DNA of 64,000 nt from the NCBI GenBank assembly GCA_025716855.1, contig JAIXMQ010000011.1, forward strand, positions 186,001-250,000, in the 5' to 3' direction. The notes below the pieces were generated by a model, which had not been told where the DNA came from, searched no databases, and saw only the letters and a list, made by a program, of their open reading frames with translations. Made by a program: the position numbers and the translations under genes. Positions within the stretch are counted from its first letter, which is position 1. Each line of letters starts with the position of its first letter. This stretch comes from Pilaira anomala. Lineage: Eukaryota; Mucoromycota; Mucoromycetes; Mucorales; Mucoraceae. Positions 12,801 through 23,272 of the stretch are shown one piece after another.

Positions 12801-13901
12801 CTTTATTTTTATGTGACAAAGAAAAAACAATGCAAAATTATCTCATTGATGTGTTCACAAATGCATAAGTCATTGTACTATCCTAATATAAAAGCAAAAT
12901 ATGCTATACATCAGTCTAATGAAAAGGGCTTTCGTGATTTGTGTATTAAGAACTTATTCACAGGTTGAACAGAAATCTGTCAGAGTAAAAACGAATTACT
13001 TTTGTTTACATAATAATTGTTCCATTCGTGAAAGAATAAAAATATCACTTGACACTTTTCTTTCTAAAGCAAGAAAATTACATTTTGGTATTACTAATAA
13101 CTACTCAATAAAAAAAAACAGTTGATATTATCCTATATCCTGAGAACTACACTTTTAACATAATTAATGCGTATGAGGATAGCATATATTGACTTGTGAT
13201 GATTGTGAATGCATTATTAAATCCTTACTTATTATCTTAATTGAATGTCAATAAAATTAACAGAATTTGCTAATTATACAACGCGAAGAAATAAAAGGCG
13301 CGCGAGTTTTTGTTAGAGTTTCACAATCTTTTTTTTTTTATGGCCAAACTAAAATGTTTGGAGCCCAGCCCAAAAAAATATATGTATACAATCTTCCCGA
13401 TATCCGTAAAAAAAAATCTCCCATAACTTTTTATGAAATATGGGTATCGAGATTTAACCGGTGAAAAGTTTAATTCATAAAAAAAAAAAAAAAAGAACTA
13501 AATGAATGGGAAGATAATTGATGAAACTTAAGAAAGGATTCCTGCTTGATGGTGAGGATACTGTATATAGAAAAGAGACTCGTTTAAAGTAAACAAAACA
13601 GGAAACAGTTTGAGTGTAAAAAAAAAAAAACTCCAAGGTACCACACATTCAGTTTGACAGATTTATTATTATTATAATTCAACTTTCTTGTGTGTCTTTA
13701 CACAAGAAATAAATATCGTTTCACCCAGACATTCTTTTTTACTCTTTCTCTTTTTCTTTATTGTTTATTATAAACAAAGGTAAGCAACAATAGAAAATAT
13801 CCCCCATCCCCCTTACATCTTGTTGACTCTAAACAACTTTTTTTTTACTAAAACTTCTTTCAGTATCTTTTTTCTTTTTTTTTTTTTTTAAAAAAAAAAA
13901 G
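9823..13901. other. 4-kb gene-poor spacer
   Basis: Only short AT-driven ORFs occur here (such as 10130..10315 and 12744..13125), with no domain, plausible exon chain or codon pattern I can support. It holds many A/T homopolymers, a C-run near 9842 and a G-run near 11422. No tRNA or transposon was recognised. Confidence 0.5.
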
Positions 13902-14816
13902 ATGGATTCCGTAAAACCTAAACGTTTTTCATTTGCTGGCTTCAGTAGTGGATTATCAAGAAGTTTATCATTTACAAGCGGTACTAAATTGAAAAAAGAA
14001 GAAATTAGCACTAATACAGTCGAAAACCATCCCGTGGCGACAACGACGGACGAAACAGAAGAAATAACAGAAGCAGAGCGTAAATTGAAAAGAGCTCAAA
14101 AATCCAAAAGTTTATATATAAAATCATTTCATAAAAAGGCACCAACACAATACGACGCTTCAGAAGCAACGCAAAAGAACAGTAAAGAGATTCGTAGTTC
14201 CATTCGAAGATCGTTGTCTGCTGTTTTATATGCATCTCCTCATTCAACAGATGATGATGAGAAAAGTTACAGTAGTAAACTGGTACCTGTCTTAGTCACA
14301 CCTGAACTATCCGATTCAGTTGGTGGCTTCTTGATTGATGACGGTTCAAAAAATAAGATAAAAAATAATGAACAAGGTATGACAGTAACTGAAGAAAAAA
14401 AGAAGAAGAAAAACGCAATGGAGTATGATAATTCTTTAGAGGTATTCCCAACAAAGGATGGAGATACAACAATTATTTGGCAAGGTTACGGATATACCAT
14501 CACGCCGGAACAAGAAGAAGTGAGATCAGAATTAGACAAGGTGGATTTGGAAACCTTTTTTGAAAAAAATGTTTGGGATACTTATCGTGGTTTGATTCAT
14601 CCACTTCATTTGTTCCAAGAAGAGGATGAACAAGAGATTGTAAAGAGAGGACGTTGGGCAGGTTTAACCGTGACTGAATTACGGCGTTATTTCGATAATT
14701 ATGGTTCCATGTTGTTAAAGATTCGTGAATCTAGAATGTTGGAACAACAAAGACATTATCAACATCTTTTAAATGTTAAAAATGAATGGATCATACCTGA
14801 TATTGTAAAGGACTAA
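13902..14816 (+). CDS. Hypothetical 304-residue protein, Ser-rich N-terminus and conserved-looking C-terminal region
   Basis: A single open frame of 304 codons starts at the ATG right after a T-run/A-run leader and ends at TAA 14814-14816. The N-terminal half is polar and Ser/Lys-rich (FSFAGFSSGLSRSLSF), typical of disordered, phosphorylated regions. The C-terminal half is better structured: WQGYGYTITPEQEEV, then an amphipathic region with FFEKNVWDTYRGLIHPLHLF, GRWAGLTVTELRRYFDNYG and a helical end rich in Glu, Arg and Gln. No membrane segment or signal peptide is seen. I do not recognise the family. The length of the ORF and its composition, distinct from the flanking spacers, support it as a real gene. 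It stands alone between two gene-poor stretches. Confidence 0.75.
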   Translation: MDSVKPKRFSFAGFSSGLSRSLSFTSGTKLKKEEISTNTVENHPVATTTDETEEITEAERKLKRAQKSKSLYIKSFHKKAPTQYDASEATQKNSKEIRSSIRRSLSAVLYASPHSTDDDEKSYSSKLVPVLVTPELSDSVGGFLIDDGSKNKIKNNEQGMTVTEEKKKKKNAMEYDNSLEVFPTKDGDTTIIWQGYGYTITPEQEEVRSELDKVDLETFFEKNVWDTYRGLIHPLHLFQEEDEQEIVKRGRWAGLTVTELRRYFDNYGSMLLKIRESRMLEQQRHYQHLLNVKNEWIIPDIVKD

Positions 14817-17562
14817 AAATATATATATATATATATATTTATAAAAAAGAGAAAAGAAAAAGAGGATAATTATACCCAAAAAGATATATTAATAAACATA
14901 ATATTGGTGTAACTTTTTTTTTTTTGACTTTTTAGAGAATAGAAGGTGTGTGTGAGAGAGAGAGAAAACATTAGCATTCCAATAAAAATAAGGGCTTTTT
15001 CTAATTTTAGCTGTAAAAAAAGGACTCACAGACCGTTAACGCCCGTCCCCTTTTTTTCTCACTCTCTTTCGTTTAGTCTTGCCCTTTCTTCCCCCTTATT
15101 AAACGACGTAATAAATAGATAAAAATGATGGTGAAATATAGGAGAAAGATTATAATATACTTATGAGAGCATGTATACGAGTGTGTGTTGTAAATTAATT
15201 TATATTATATTAGGGCTTCCTAAATGAAAGCAAAGAGTTCTGTATGTGAGTTGTTAAATGCTCATGTATGTTAAACTAACTTTTCTGCATATTACAATTT
15301 CGTGGTGTGTGATATATACTATCATGGAGTTAATAAGATCTTGAGACCAAGGGTGTTGTATATAATGGCTCTCCAATAGTTTCAGACTTTTGGGTTAATT
15401 TTAAAAGAAGCAATTAAAGACATATTCATGTAACAACCAATAACATAAATCCACGGGCATATATTATATTTTTAATGAGTTTTTTTATAATGTACATCAG
15501 GGAAAAAAAAATGACACCAGCTTAGATTTTTCTTACCCCCCAAGGTACAGCTAATAAGTTATTTGTTATGCATATAAAAAAAAAAAAAAAAAAAAAAAAA
15601 GACTATTGTACCTTAAAAACATGAGCTCATGCTTACGGTATAATGTCGAAGAAAAGTGGGAGAATTAAAAAAAGACTCGTTAGCTTCAAATTAATATTCA
15701 ATATATACAAACAAAAACAAGACAAAGAAATTTACTGTTAATATGAAATGTGTTTTTTTAAAGCATTTCTTATGACCTAATTCATGTTGTATTACCCACG
15801 CAACCCATTAAGGCTGCAGTTTATGCAAGCACTGGCGAATTCAGTCGTTTTTTTTTCGATCTGCACTAAAAAGAAAAAGCATATTACTTAATTATTTTTA
15901 GCGTTTTTTTTTTTTTTTTTTTTTCTTACAGGATGGTCATAGCACACAAGTCTAAATAACAATATTTATATTATAGGTACACTTTGTTTACTTGTTTGAT
16001 ACATCTAAATAAGGACTATCCGAAAAAAAAAAGAATGATGTTGTTTATATGACACACACAACACATATAACACACTGAAAAAGCCTAATGATGATGATGA
16101 TACAATTTTTATAAATCCAGAAAAACCGAACAGAAAATTTCAAGAGAAAAAAACAAAATACCTATAAAGAGTTAGAAAGCGAGTAGAATAAAAAAAAAAA
16201 AAAAGAAGACTGATAGTCCGGAATAGCATTTTAAATAGTAGTTTCCTTGCATTTGTTGATCATTTTTTCTCTCTTTTTCTTTTTATTTTTCTCAATTCTC
16301 ACAAGTTTTTTTTAAACTATATACTATTCTTGTCCGTAACAATGATACCATTTTTTTTTTTTTTTTTTTTTTTTTTACTATAGTGCCAATGAGATGCGTT
16401 TAGCTAATTCTATTTGCTTACTCTTTTTCTATACATGTAGAAATGGATAGAAATAGTTTGGATCGAAATAAAATAATATATATTTTTTGTTCTATGTATA
16501 ATCGAACTTTTTTTATAGTTAATTAGGTGTGTAATCCAGGTGTTTATTTGTGTAAATGCCAAACTTATTATACAACGAATAAATATATTAGTCCCCGTGA
16601 TCCATAAATTGGTCTGCACAAACTCTTGCATCATCGTAAATAAACTGATGTAAGCTAGAGCGAGAGAAAGAAAGTGAGCCTTTTTATATCTTCTTTTCAT
16701 TGGTCCGAGCCTTTTAGCTTTTTGTTAGTAAAACCCACATTCTTCAAAGTAAATTTGTATTACACCAATAAAAGTTTTTTTTGACAGTTTTTTTTAGTGT
16801 ATATGATCCGTATTTTTAAACAAGTTTTTTTATTTTAAGAACTATAATTAAAAAAAAAGAAAACTCGTATATACAGCCAAGAGTAAAATCCAGTCTGTTT
16901 TCCCCTTGTGTGTGTTTGAGTGTGTATGTTTATATTATCGAACGTTATTTTACTTTTAAAACCCTAGGAGATGATATATATATATATAATTGATTGAAGA
17001 GGCCTATTTTTGGATAAATAAAAAAGGGCTGTATTCAATGTGTTATATTTTTATCGAAATAAAAGTGAGAAAGGAGAAAAATAAGAATAGTAACATACCG
17101 GTATAGAAGACGGTAAATTACACGTGTAGACTATAGAAAGGACCGAGAATCAGTACAACTAATAATACTGCGTTTTATGTGATAAAGGATTATACATAAG
17201 TGTGTGTGTGTGGCGTATCGTATAAGGCCTTTTTGCTGTGTGTAGTGATGATAAGAATTTCTTTCATTTATAACAGTTGAATTTTAATTGGTTAAAAAAA
17301 AGCTCATACATAATTAAGAAGATTTTTTTTTTTTTGGTACGACATGACATTTTTTATCAGTGCTTCTCCTTAAAGGTACACGTTCTATAATAATTTACGC
17401 CAAACATAAAAAGTATATAAATACAAGCCAAATTTCCTCTTTTTTTTTTTTTTTTTTTTCTCTCTTTTTTTCTTTATAAGATTTAAATATATACATATAT
17501 ACAAAACCAACAACTACAACAATTAAAAAAAAAAAAATCTTCACTGTAAAACAAAACAAAAT
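14817..17562. other. 2.7-kb gene-poor spacer
   Basis: AT-rich sequence with long A/T runs (for example around 15577-15600 and 16351-16376) and a short TA tract just after the preceding stop. ORF 16410..16700 on the minus strand is AT-driven and matches nothing I know. The last 100 bases are the presumed leader of the kinase gene. Confidence 0.5.
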
Positions 17563-18747
17563 ATGAACACAATGACAGAACAACCACGCTTACCTATTGG
17601 ATATATGATTGAAGACTTGGAAATTGTTAAAGTCTTAAGCATAGGCACCTTTGGTCAAGTTTATATGGCAAGAAATATTCATACATTTAAGCGATATGCA
17701 GTAAAATCGTTACCTCATATGGGTCTCGACTCTCGTCAACTTGCTTTTCAACAAAATGAAATCACGTTGCACTCTCATCTTTCCGACCATCCGCATATCA
17801 TCCGACTTGAAAGAGTAGTACGAACTTCTGAATGGACTCATGCTATTTTAGAATATGGTTCAGAGGGTGATCTCTTTACGGCCATTATTGACAAAAGTAC
17901 CTATCATGGTAATCATGACTTGATTCGTGATGTATTTTTACAATTAATTGAAGCAGTCAAATACAGTCATGATAACCACATCTTTCATCGAGACTTGAAG
18001 CCTGAAAATATTCTTGTATTCAATGGTGGAAAGACATTAAAATTAGCTGATTTTGGTTTAGCAACAACCGATAGTGTATCTACTGATTATGGCTGTGGTT
18101 CAACATTCTATTTCTCTCCAGAATGTCAAGGTGGACTTGATAGACAAAAACGAGTTGGATATGCAACTGCTCCTAATGATGTTTGGGCTTTAGGTATTAT
18201 CTTGATCAATTTATCCGCAGGCCGTAACCCCTGGCGCTTAGCTTCTTTAGAGGACGAAACCTTTCGTGCTTACTTGAATGATCCCAAATTATTACTCAAA
18301 ATCTTGCCCATTTCAAATGAATTAAACAAGATCTTGAAACGTATCTTTTGTTTGGATCCTCATCGTCGTATCACTTTAGACGATTTGTATAATAGAATTC
18401 AACGTTGTACTTATTTCACTCGTACTGCTGAAGTAGAAAGATATGAATCCATGATCGCTTTAGCTGCTCAATCTGCTACTTCCAACTCCAAGAGAAACAA
18501 TAACAAGATGAGAAATATTAGAGTTCCTACCAAGTTGGAAATCAACACATTACCTTCTCCACCTCATTCTCCCAATGCAGATTATGCTTCTTCAACTTCC
18601 TCAGATGATGAGCCTCAATTATCTACTTCAACTTCTTCTTCATCTTCTTCATTGACAGATAATTCAAATATCAATTTGGGTACAAACTTCTTTATCCCTC
18701 AAAAAGGTGAAAATCTAGACCCTCAAATGATTTCATACATGGTCTAG
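17563..18747 (+). CDS. Ser/Thr protein kinase of the Ran1/Ksp1/Sks1 type
   Basis: A single-exon gene of 394 residues. Kinase landmarks are complete from residue about 19 to 285: VLSIGTFGQVY (nucleotide loop), YAVKSL (ATP lysine), a Glu in the QQNEITLH helix, HRDLKPENIL (catalytic loop), DFGLAT, a SPE in place of APE, DVWALGIILINLSAGRNPW, and a closing RITLDDLY. The catalytic-loop context and the compact activation segment (CGSTFYFSPECQGG) resemble fungal Ran1/Pat1, Ksp1, Vhs1 and Sks1, kinases that link nutrient state to growth and development. The first Gly of the GxGxxG loop is Ser (SIGTFG), a tolerated change in some kinases. The C-terminal 100 residues are a low-complexity Ser/Asn/Pro-rich tail, a likely regulatory region. 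Subfamily is inferred from motif style only. Confidence 0.9.
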   Translation: MNTMTEQPRLPIGYMIEDLEIVKVLSIGTFGQVYMARNIHTFKRYAVKSLPHMGLDSRQLAFQQNEITLHSHLSDHPHIIRLERVVRTSEWTHAILEYGSEGDLFTAIIDKSTYHGNHDLIRDVFLQLIEAVKYSHDNHIFHRDLKPENILVFNGGKTLKLADFGLATTDSVSTDYGCGSTFYFSPECQGGLDRQKRVGYATAPNDVWALGIILINLSAGRNPWRLASLEDETFRAYLNDPKLLLKILPISNELNKILKRIFCLDPHRRITLDDLYNRIQRCTYFTRTAEVERYESMIALAAQSATSNSKRNNNKMRNIRVPTKLEINTLPSPPHSPNADYASSTSSDDEPQLSTSTSSSSSSLTDNSNINLGTNFFIPQKGENLDPQMISYMV

Positions 18748-18787
18748 ATCATCATGCTTATATACAAATATACAAATCTCTCTTTCA

Positions 18788-18852
<65 letters not shown>

Positions 18853-20055
18853 TATATGCCTAACAAATCAATTTATATATATACCTTTCCCCTTTCTTTT
18901 TTTTATATTTTGTTTATAGCCCTCTTTTTTTTTTCTTGTTTATTTTATGACCTATTTTTCTCTCTTTATTTCTTTATATGTTTATTCCCCCCCCCCCTTA
19001 TATTTTTGTGTTTCATTTATATGTATCTACTACTACCATCATACACTCACTCTCCTCCCATTCACTTTTTTTTTTCTTTCTATATGTACATTTTTTCCCT
19101 GTTTATTATACCAATTTTTTTTTTCTTTCCTTTTTTTTCTTTCTTTATTTGTTGTAAATTTCATCATTATATAAATTCATTTTTCTATATAAAATAAAAA
19201 AAAAAAAACTACATTTTGCATATTACATAAAAAAAGAGATCTACAACCAAAATCAAATGACGTTTTTTTAATTACAACTATTTCTCAAAATAGATATTGG
19301 TATTTTTTATTTTTATTTTTTTACGGATGAATTATATTCTGCCACGGCTGCTCTTTCAACAAAGAGTTATTAAATCACTTCAATTTTATCAATTAGTAGT
19401 ATTCGATAACGTTGTATATGTCTTCACAGCTACATAAAATAAACTTGCAAAGTATTAAACACCTCAACTAAAGTATTACAATTCTGAATATAAATAAATA
19501 AAAAAGTCGTACCACACTATATCAATTGATTGTTCTCTGACTTTATTTTTCTCACCCGCCACAAACAGGTTTTTTGTCTTTTTTTTTTCGAAATAAAAAT
19601 AAATCCCAGCATTTATGCGCTTTGTCATGCAAATTATTGGTAAATGGTATTGTAATTTATGCTTGCTTAAAAGTAATAGATATCAATTTATCTTATAACA
19701 ATGGTGCTGGGATCATAGAGTATTTTGATTGCGGTCATTTCAGCGGTTGTAAGTAGATTTTCTTAAATTTATCTTGCTGTACCCACATGGAGCTCGAGAG
19801 TAATCTTACTGATCTTGCCCAAAAGGCTCATAAACAAAATGTTTTCTATAAAAAAAAAAATTCGAATGCCACGGACTATTTGTATTATTATTAGAAATAA
19901 AAATAAAAAAAAACCCTGTTTTTCCTAAATTTAGAGGGCCTCGAATTATTTATTCCTAAATAACAACGGAATAAACAGGCCATTTTACATATATATTAAT
20001 AGCCATAAAAATAAAGTAAAAAAAAACCTTTCTATATTATTTCATTATTATTATT
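18748..20055. other. 1.3-kb spacer: TC repeat and T-rich tract, then unassigned AT-rich sequence
   Basis: The first 450 bases are the T/C-rich 3' flank of the kinase gene. From about 19200 the sequence is AT-rich without a supportable gene. An upstream exon for the aspartic protease, encoding a signal peptide, might lie here, but I could not identify one. Confidence 0.5.
18793..18850. repeat. (TC)n microsatellite, about 29 units
   Basis: An uninterrupted TC tract directly 3' of the kinase gene, in the same position and orientation relative to its gene as the TC tract after CDC24. Confidence 0.95.
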
Positions 20056-21615
20056 ATGCAAAAGCCTTTAACCTCCCATTTAGACTTGTTTGGTAGTCCT
20101 GAATGTGATTATCACGCTAAAGTAACGATTGGATCTAATGTGGTATGTATAGAACAAGAAAGAAAAATATAATAAAATAAACTAATTTTAAAAAGGATTC
20201 AAGATGAACCTTGTTCTAGATACAGGGTCATCGAACACTGCCGTCGTTTCCAGTCTCTGTCAACAATGTTCTTTTGTTCAAAAACCTTATTTACCACTCG
20301 ACGACCCTAATTTGAGCAACACACTCAATGCAGTCAATGTAAGTTATGGAAATACCAAACTTCGGTCTACTTGGCGAGGCTTCTCTACTGACCAATGGGT
20401 CACATTGGATGATAACACTTCAAGTTTAGTACGCATTGATGCTATCACTGAAAATCAATCTTTTTTTATACCAAGATGTTCAGAAAATCAAGGTATTTGG
20501 GGATTAGCCTACCCATCACTTCAAACACAACCTCTTGAAAACCAGCAACAAAAGAAAAAGACTACTTTGTTCGATAGTTTACGTCAAGAAAAGGGGATAC
20601 CGAATGCATTTACAATTCAGATTTGCCCTAAATCGTTAGTAGATACAGGGTTTGGACAAGAATTTAATTTCCTAAGACAAGTAGTGACTGCACGTAATCA
20701 TACACAAATCATGGTAGAAAATGAATGTAACAGTAGTAGCCGAAGGCAAGGTCATCTTTGGTTGGGTGGATATCCAAGTCAATCAGTTGGGAGTGAAATT
20801 GTCTGGGTTCGTTTGGTTCATCAACGGTACTATCAAGTACACATCGATCGTTTTTTAGTGAATAATCAAGATGTTGGTATGGAAAAATTAAATTTACCCA
20901 GAACGATTGTAGATACAGGTACAAAAGATATTGTTTTATCTACTGAGGTAAAAAAAAAAAAATACGCATATATATATATATATATAACGTACCTTTATGA
21001 TATTCTTTTTTATTAATTATCTATCATTTTTTTTTTTTTTTTTTTTTTTTTTTGCAGAATTTACAAAAATTACTAAATGCATTATGGAAAGCAAAATTAG
21101 TTCAATTTGATGCGTCAGTTTCAGAAGATCACGAAAGATCATTTTGGTTCGATCACGCACAATTAACACTCCCTCGAAGCTCCATTACAATCGCACATAA
21201 TCTATCACTCAAAATAGCATTTGATGAACCAACAGGACAACATAAACAAGTGTCAATACCCATCGAGAACATATTGAATATTAAACCATTTGAAGCCATG
21301 AAAGGTTGGGTTAATATTAGCTGGACTGGTTTCTCTCCTAATGATCATCCGATGGCCTCCACTATCTTGGGAAATACTTTATTACGTGGTAAGACCGTGA
21401 TCTTTGATCGAGACAGTAGAATTGGCTTCACGGATGCCCCTTCTTCTTCTTGTTGTCAACCTTCTTCTGGTCATGATGTAAATATTTTGTTATCTCTTGA
21501 TGATCGTCAAACTCAAACTTCTCAAAAGAGCCTTGCTCTTTCAAATATCCTTCTCTCTACTACTATTATACCTCATCTTTTACTTGCATTATTCATCTCA
21601 ACCTTATTTTTATAA
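20056..21615 (+). CDS. Pepsin-family (A1) aspartic protease, probably GPI-anchored (yapsin-like)
   Basis: Three exons fit in frame: 20056..20142, 20204..20947 and 21058..21615, giving 462 residues. Both catalytic motifs are present: LVLDTGSSN (Asp about 35) and IVDTGTKD (Asp about 266). Other A1 features include NQGIWGLAYPSL after the first lobe, HLWLGGYPS, and NTLLRGKTVIFDRDSRIGF near the end of the second lobe. The last 25 residues are hydrophobic (IIPHLLLALFISTLFL) after a Ser-rich stretch, which looks like a GPI-attachment signal. The predicted N-terminus, QKPLTSHLDLFGSPECDYHAK, reads like the mature enzyme: no signal peptide or propeptide is visible. Either a 5' exon has been missed or the gene is 5'-truncated. 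The first splice join (acceptor CAAG at 20203) is less certain. The last intron has a long T tract before TTTGCAG. Confidence 0.85.
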
Positions 21616-21729
21616 TTCAAATATTCCCTCTCTATGTTACTAATGCGGTAATTGAAAGCCTTGTAAATATAACTTTATTGTTTAAAACAACTTTTTTTTT
21701 TTTCTTTTTTTACAACTTGGTCATTATAC

Positions 21730-23151
21730 ATGTCACTTGGTTTATTAAAAAAAATGTCTACTATTTTATCTCCTGCTTCTCCTTTTAAACTTGCACTCGT
21801 TCAGTTGGGCGGTGTAGGTGCAGATAAAGCCAAAAATTTGGTTCATACGCGTGATATGATTTTGAAAGCAGCTAATAACGGTGCTCAAGTGGTTGTTTTA
21901 CCTGTAAGTAATAATAATAATAAAAAAATAAGGGGAGAAAAAAAAAAGAAAACTAAAATGTTGTTTTAAGGAATGTTTCAATTCACCTTATGGAACGAAT
22001 TACTTTCCAGAGTATGCCGAAGCATTACAAGGTGGAGAATCAGTTGCCATGTTATCAGCTGCAGCTAAAGTAAGTATACTAAAATAAAAAGGAGTATTTA
22101 CAACTGTGTGTTAATTTTTTGATAAAAAGGAAGCCAATGTGTATCTTATTGGAGGTAAAGTTAAAAATGATGACTAAAATAGTTATAATCCTAACAAGTC
22201 ATCTATTAGGTTCCATCCCAGAAAAGGAAGAAGGGAGTGGAAAAATTTACAATACATTAACTGCATATGACCCTACAGGAAAGATGATTGCTAAACACCG
22301 TAAAGTTCATCTTTTTGATATTGATGTACCTGGAAAAATTAAATTCAAGGTAATAAAAAAAAAAGAAAAAGTTTATTTAGTCAATAGACAGTTTATAAAC
22401 TGATTTCTACATATCTATAGGAGAGTGATACTTTATCTCAAGGAGATTGGTTAACTCATATTGATACTAGTAAGTTTATTGTATACATAATTTCAATAAT
22501 TATCAATTAACACATGTCAAAAAAAAAGAATATGGTAAGATTGGTGTAGGTATTTGTTATGATATGAGATTTCCCGAGATGGCTACCATTGCTGCTAGAA
22601 AAGGATGTTTAGCCATGATATATCCAGGTGCATTTAATATGACTACAGGTCCTCTTCATTGGGAGTTATTACAACGTGCTAGGTAAAAGGCATATAACTC
22701 AAATGATTTCTGTTTTTTCCATGCTAATAAATATATGAAATAGAGCTGTCGATAATCAAATGTATGTCGCTGCTTGCTCTCCTGCTCGTGATCTCTCTGC
22801 TAATTATCATGCTTGGGGTCATTCCACTGTAGTGGATCCAAAGTAAGCAATGCACAGAATTTAATAGAACGATGAACTGATGATTTTTTTTTAATGTATC
22901 TTAGGGGTGCTGTAATTGCTACAACAGATGAACATGAGGGTATTGTTTATGCTGATATTGGTAAAGTGAAAAATATAATATAAAAATTCAGTACTATTGA
23001 CACCTTTTTTTTTTTTTTTTGAATAGATCCTGAACAAGTAAAGGAAGTACGTACAAATATCCCTCTTTATAATCAACGTAGATTTGATGTCTATGCTGAT
23101 GTATCCGAGAGTGTGAAAGAGCATGACGATGGTACAGCGACCAAGAAATAA
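21730..23151 (+). CDS. Nitrilase-superfamily omega-amidase (NIT2/Nit3-like)
   Basis: Nine exons join without a frame error (21730..21903, 21971..22069, 22130..22154, 22210..22349, 22421..22469, 22529..22682, 22744..22842, 22905..22960, 23027..23151), 306 residues. The nitrilase catalytic triad is visible: Glu in the FPEYAEAL region, Lys in [10 protein letters not shown], and Cys in [12 protein letters not shown]. The HLFDID motif, [24 protein letters not shown] and HSTVVDP are characteristic of the NIT2/Nit3 branch, which hydrolyses alpha-ketoglutaramate and alpha-ketosuccinamate. A second in-frame ATG at 21757 ([11 protein letters not shown]) may be the cytosolic start; the first could add a short N-terminal extension. 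Introns are 49-76 nt, and several acceptors follow A-rich rather than T-rich tracts. The length matches the family. Confidence 0.93.
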
Positions 23152-23191
23152 AAAAGATGTATTATTATTTTGTTTAAAAAAAAAGTGATTT

Positions 23192-23193
<2 letters not shown>

Positions 23194-23227
<34 letters not shown>
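23194..23227. repeat. (GT)n microsatellite
   Basis: About 17 GT units in the short convergent spacer between the omega-amidase and ZZ/EF-hand genes. Confidence 0.9.
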
Positions 23228-23230
<3 letters not shown>

Positions 23231-23272
23231 TGTAGGGGGGAATATTTTTTATTTTTGTTTTCTAAAGTAAAA

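Noticed and set aside
12744..13125. Overlapping short plus-strand ORFs in the first gene-poor stretch
   Set aside because: No recognisable domain and no plausible splice partners; frames depend on A-runs.
16410..16700. 96-codon minus-strand ORF
   Set aside because: Composition follows the AT-rich spacer (Ile/Tyr/Lys/Phe); no motif and no neighbouring exons.
18754..19197. 147-codon ORF on the plus strand
   Set aside because: It is a translation of a TC repeat and T-rich sequence (Leu/Ser/Phe/Tyr only), i.e. the 3' flank of the kinase gene.
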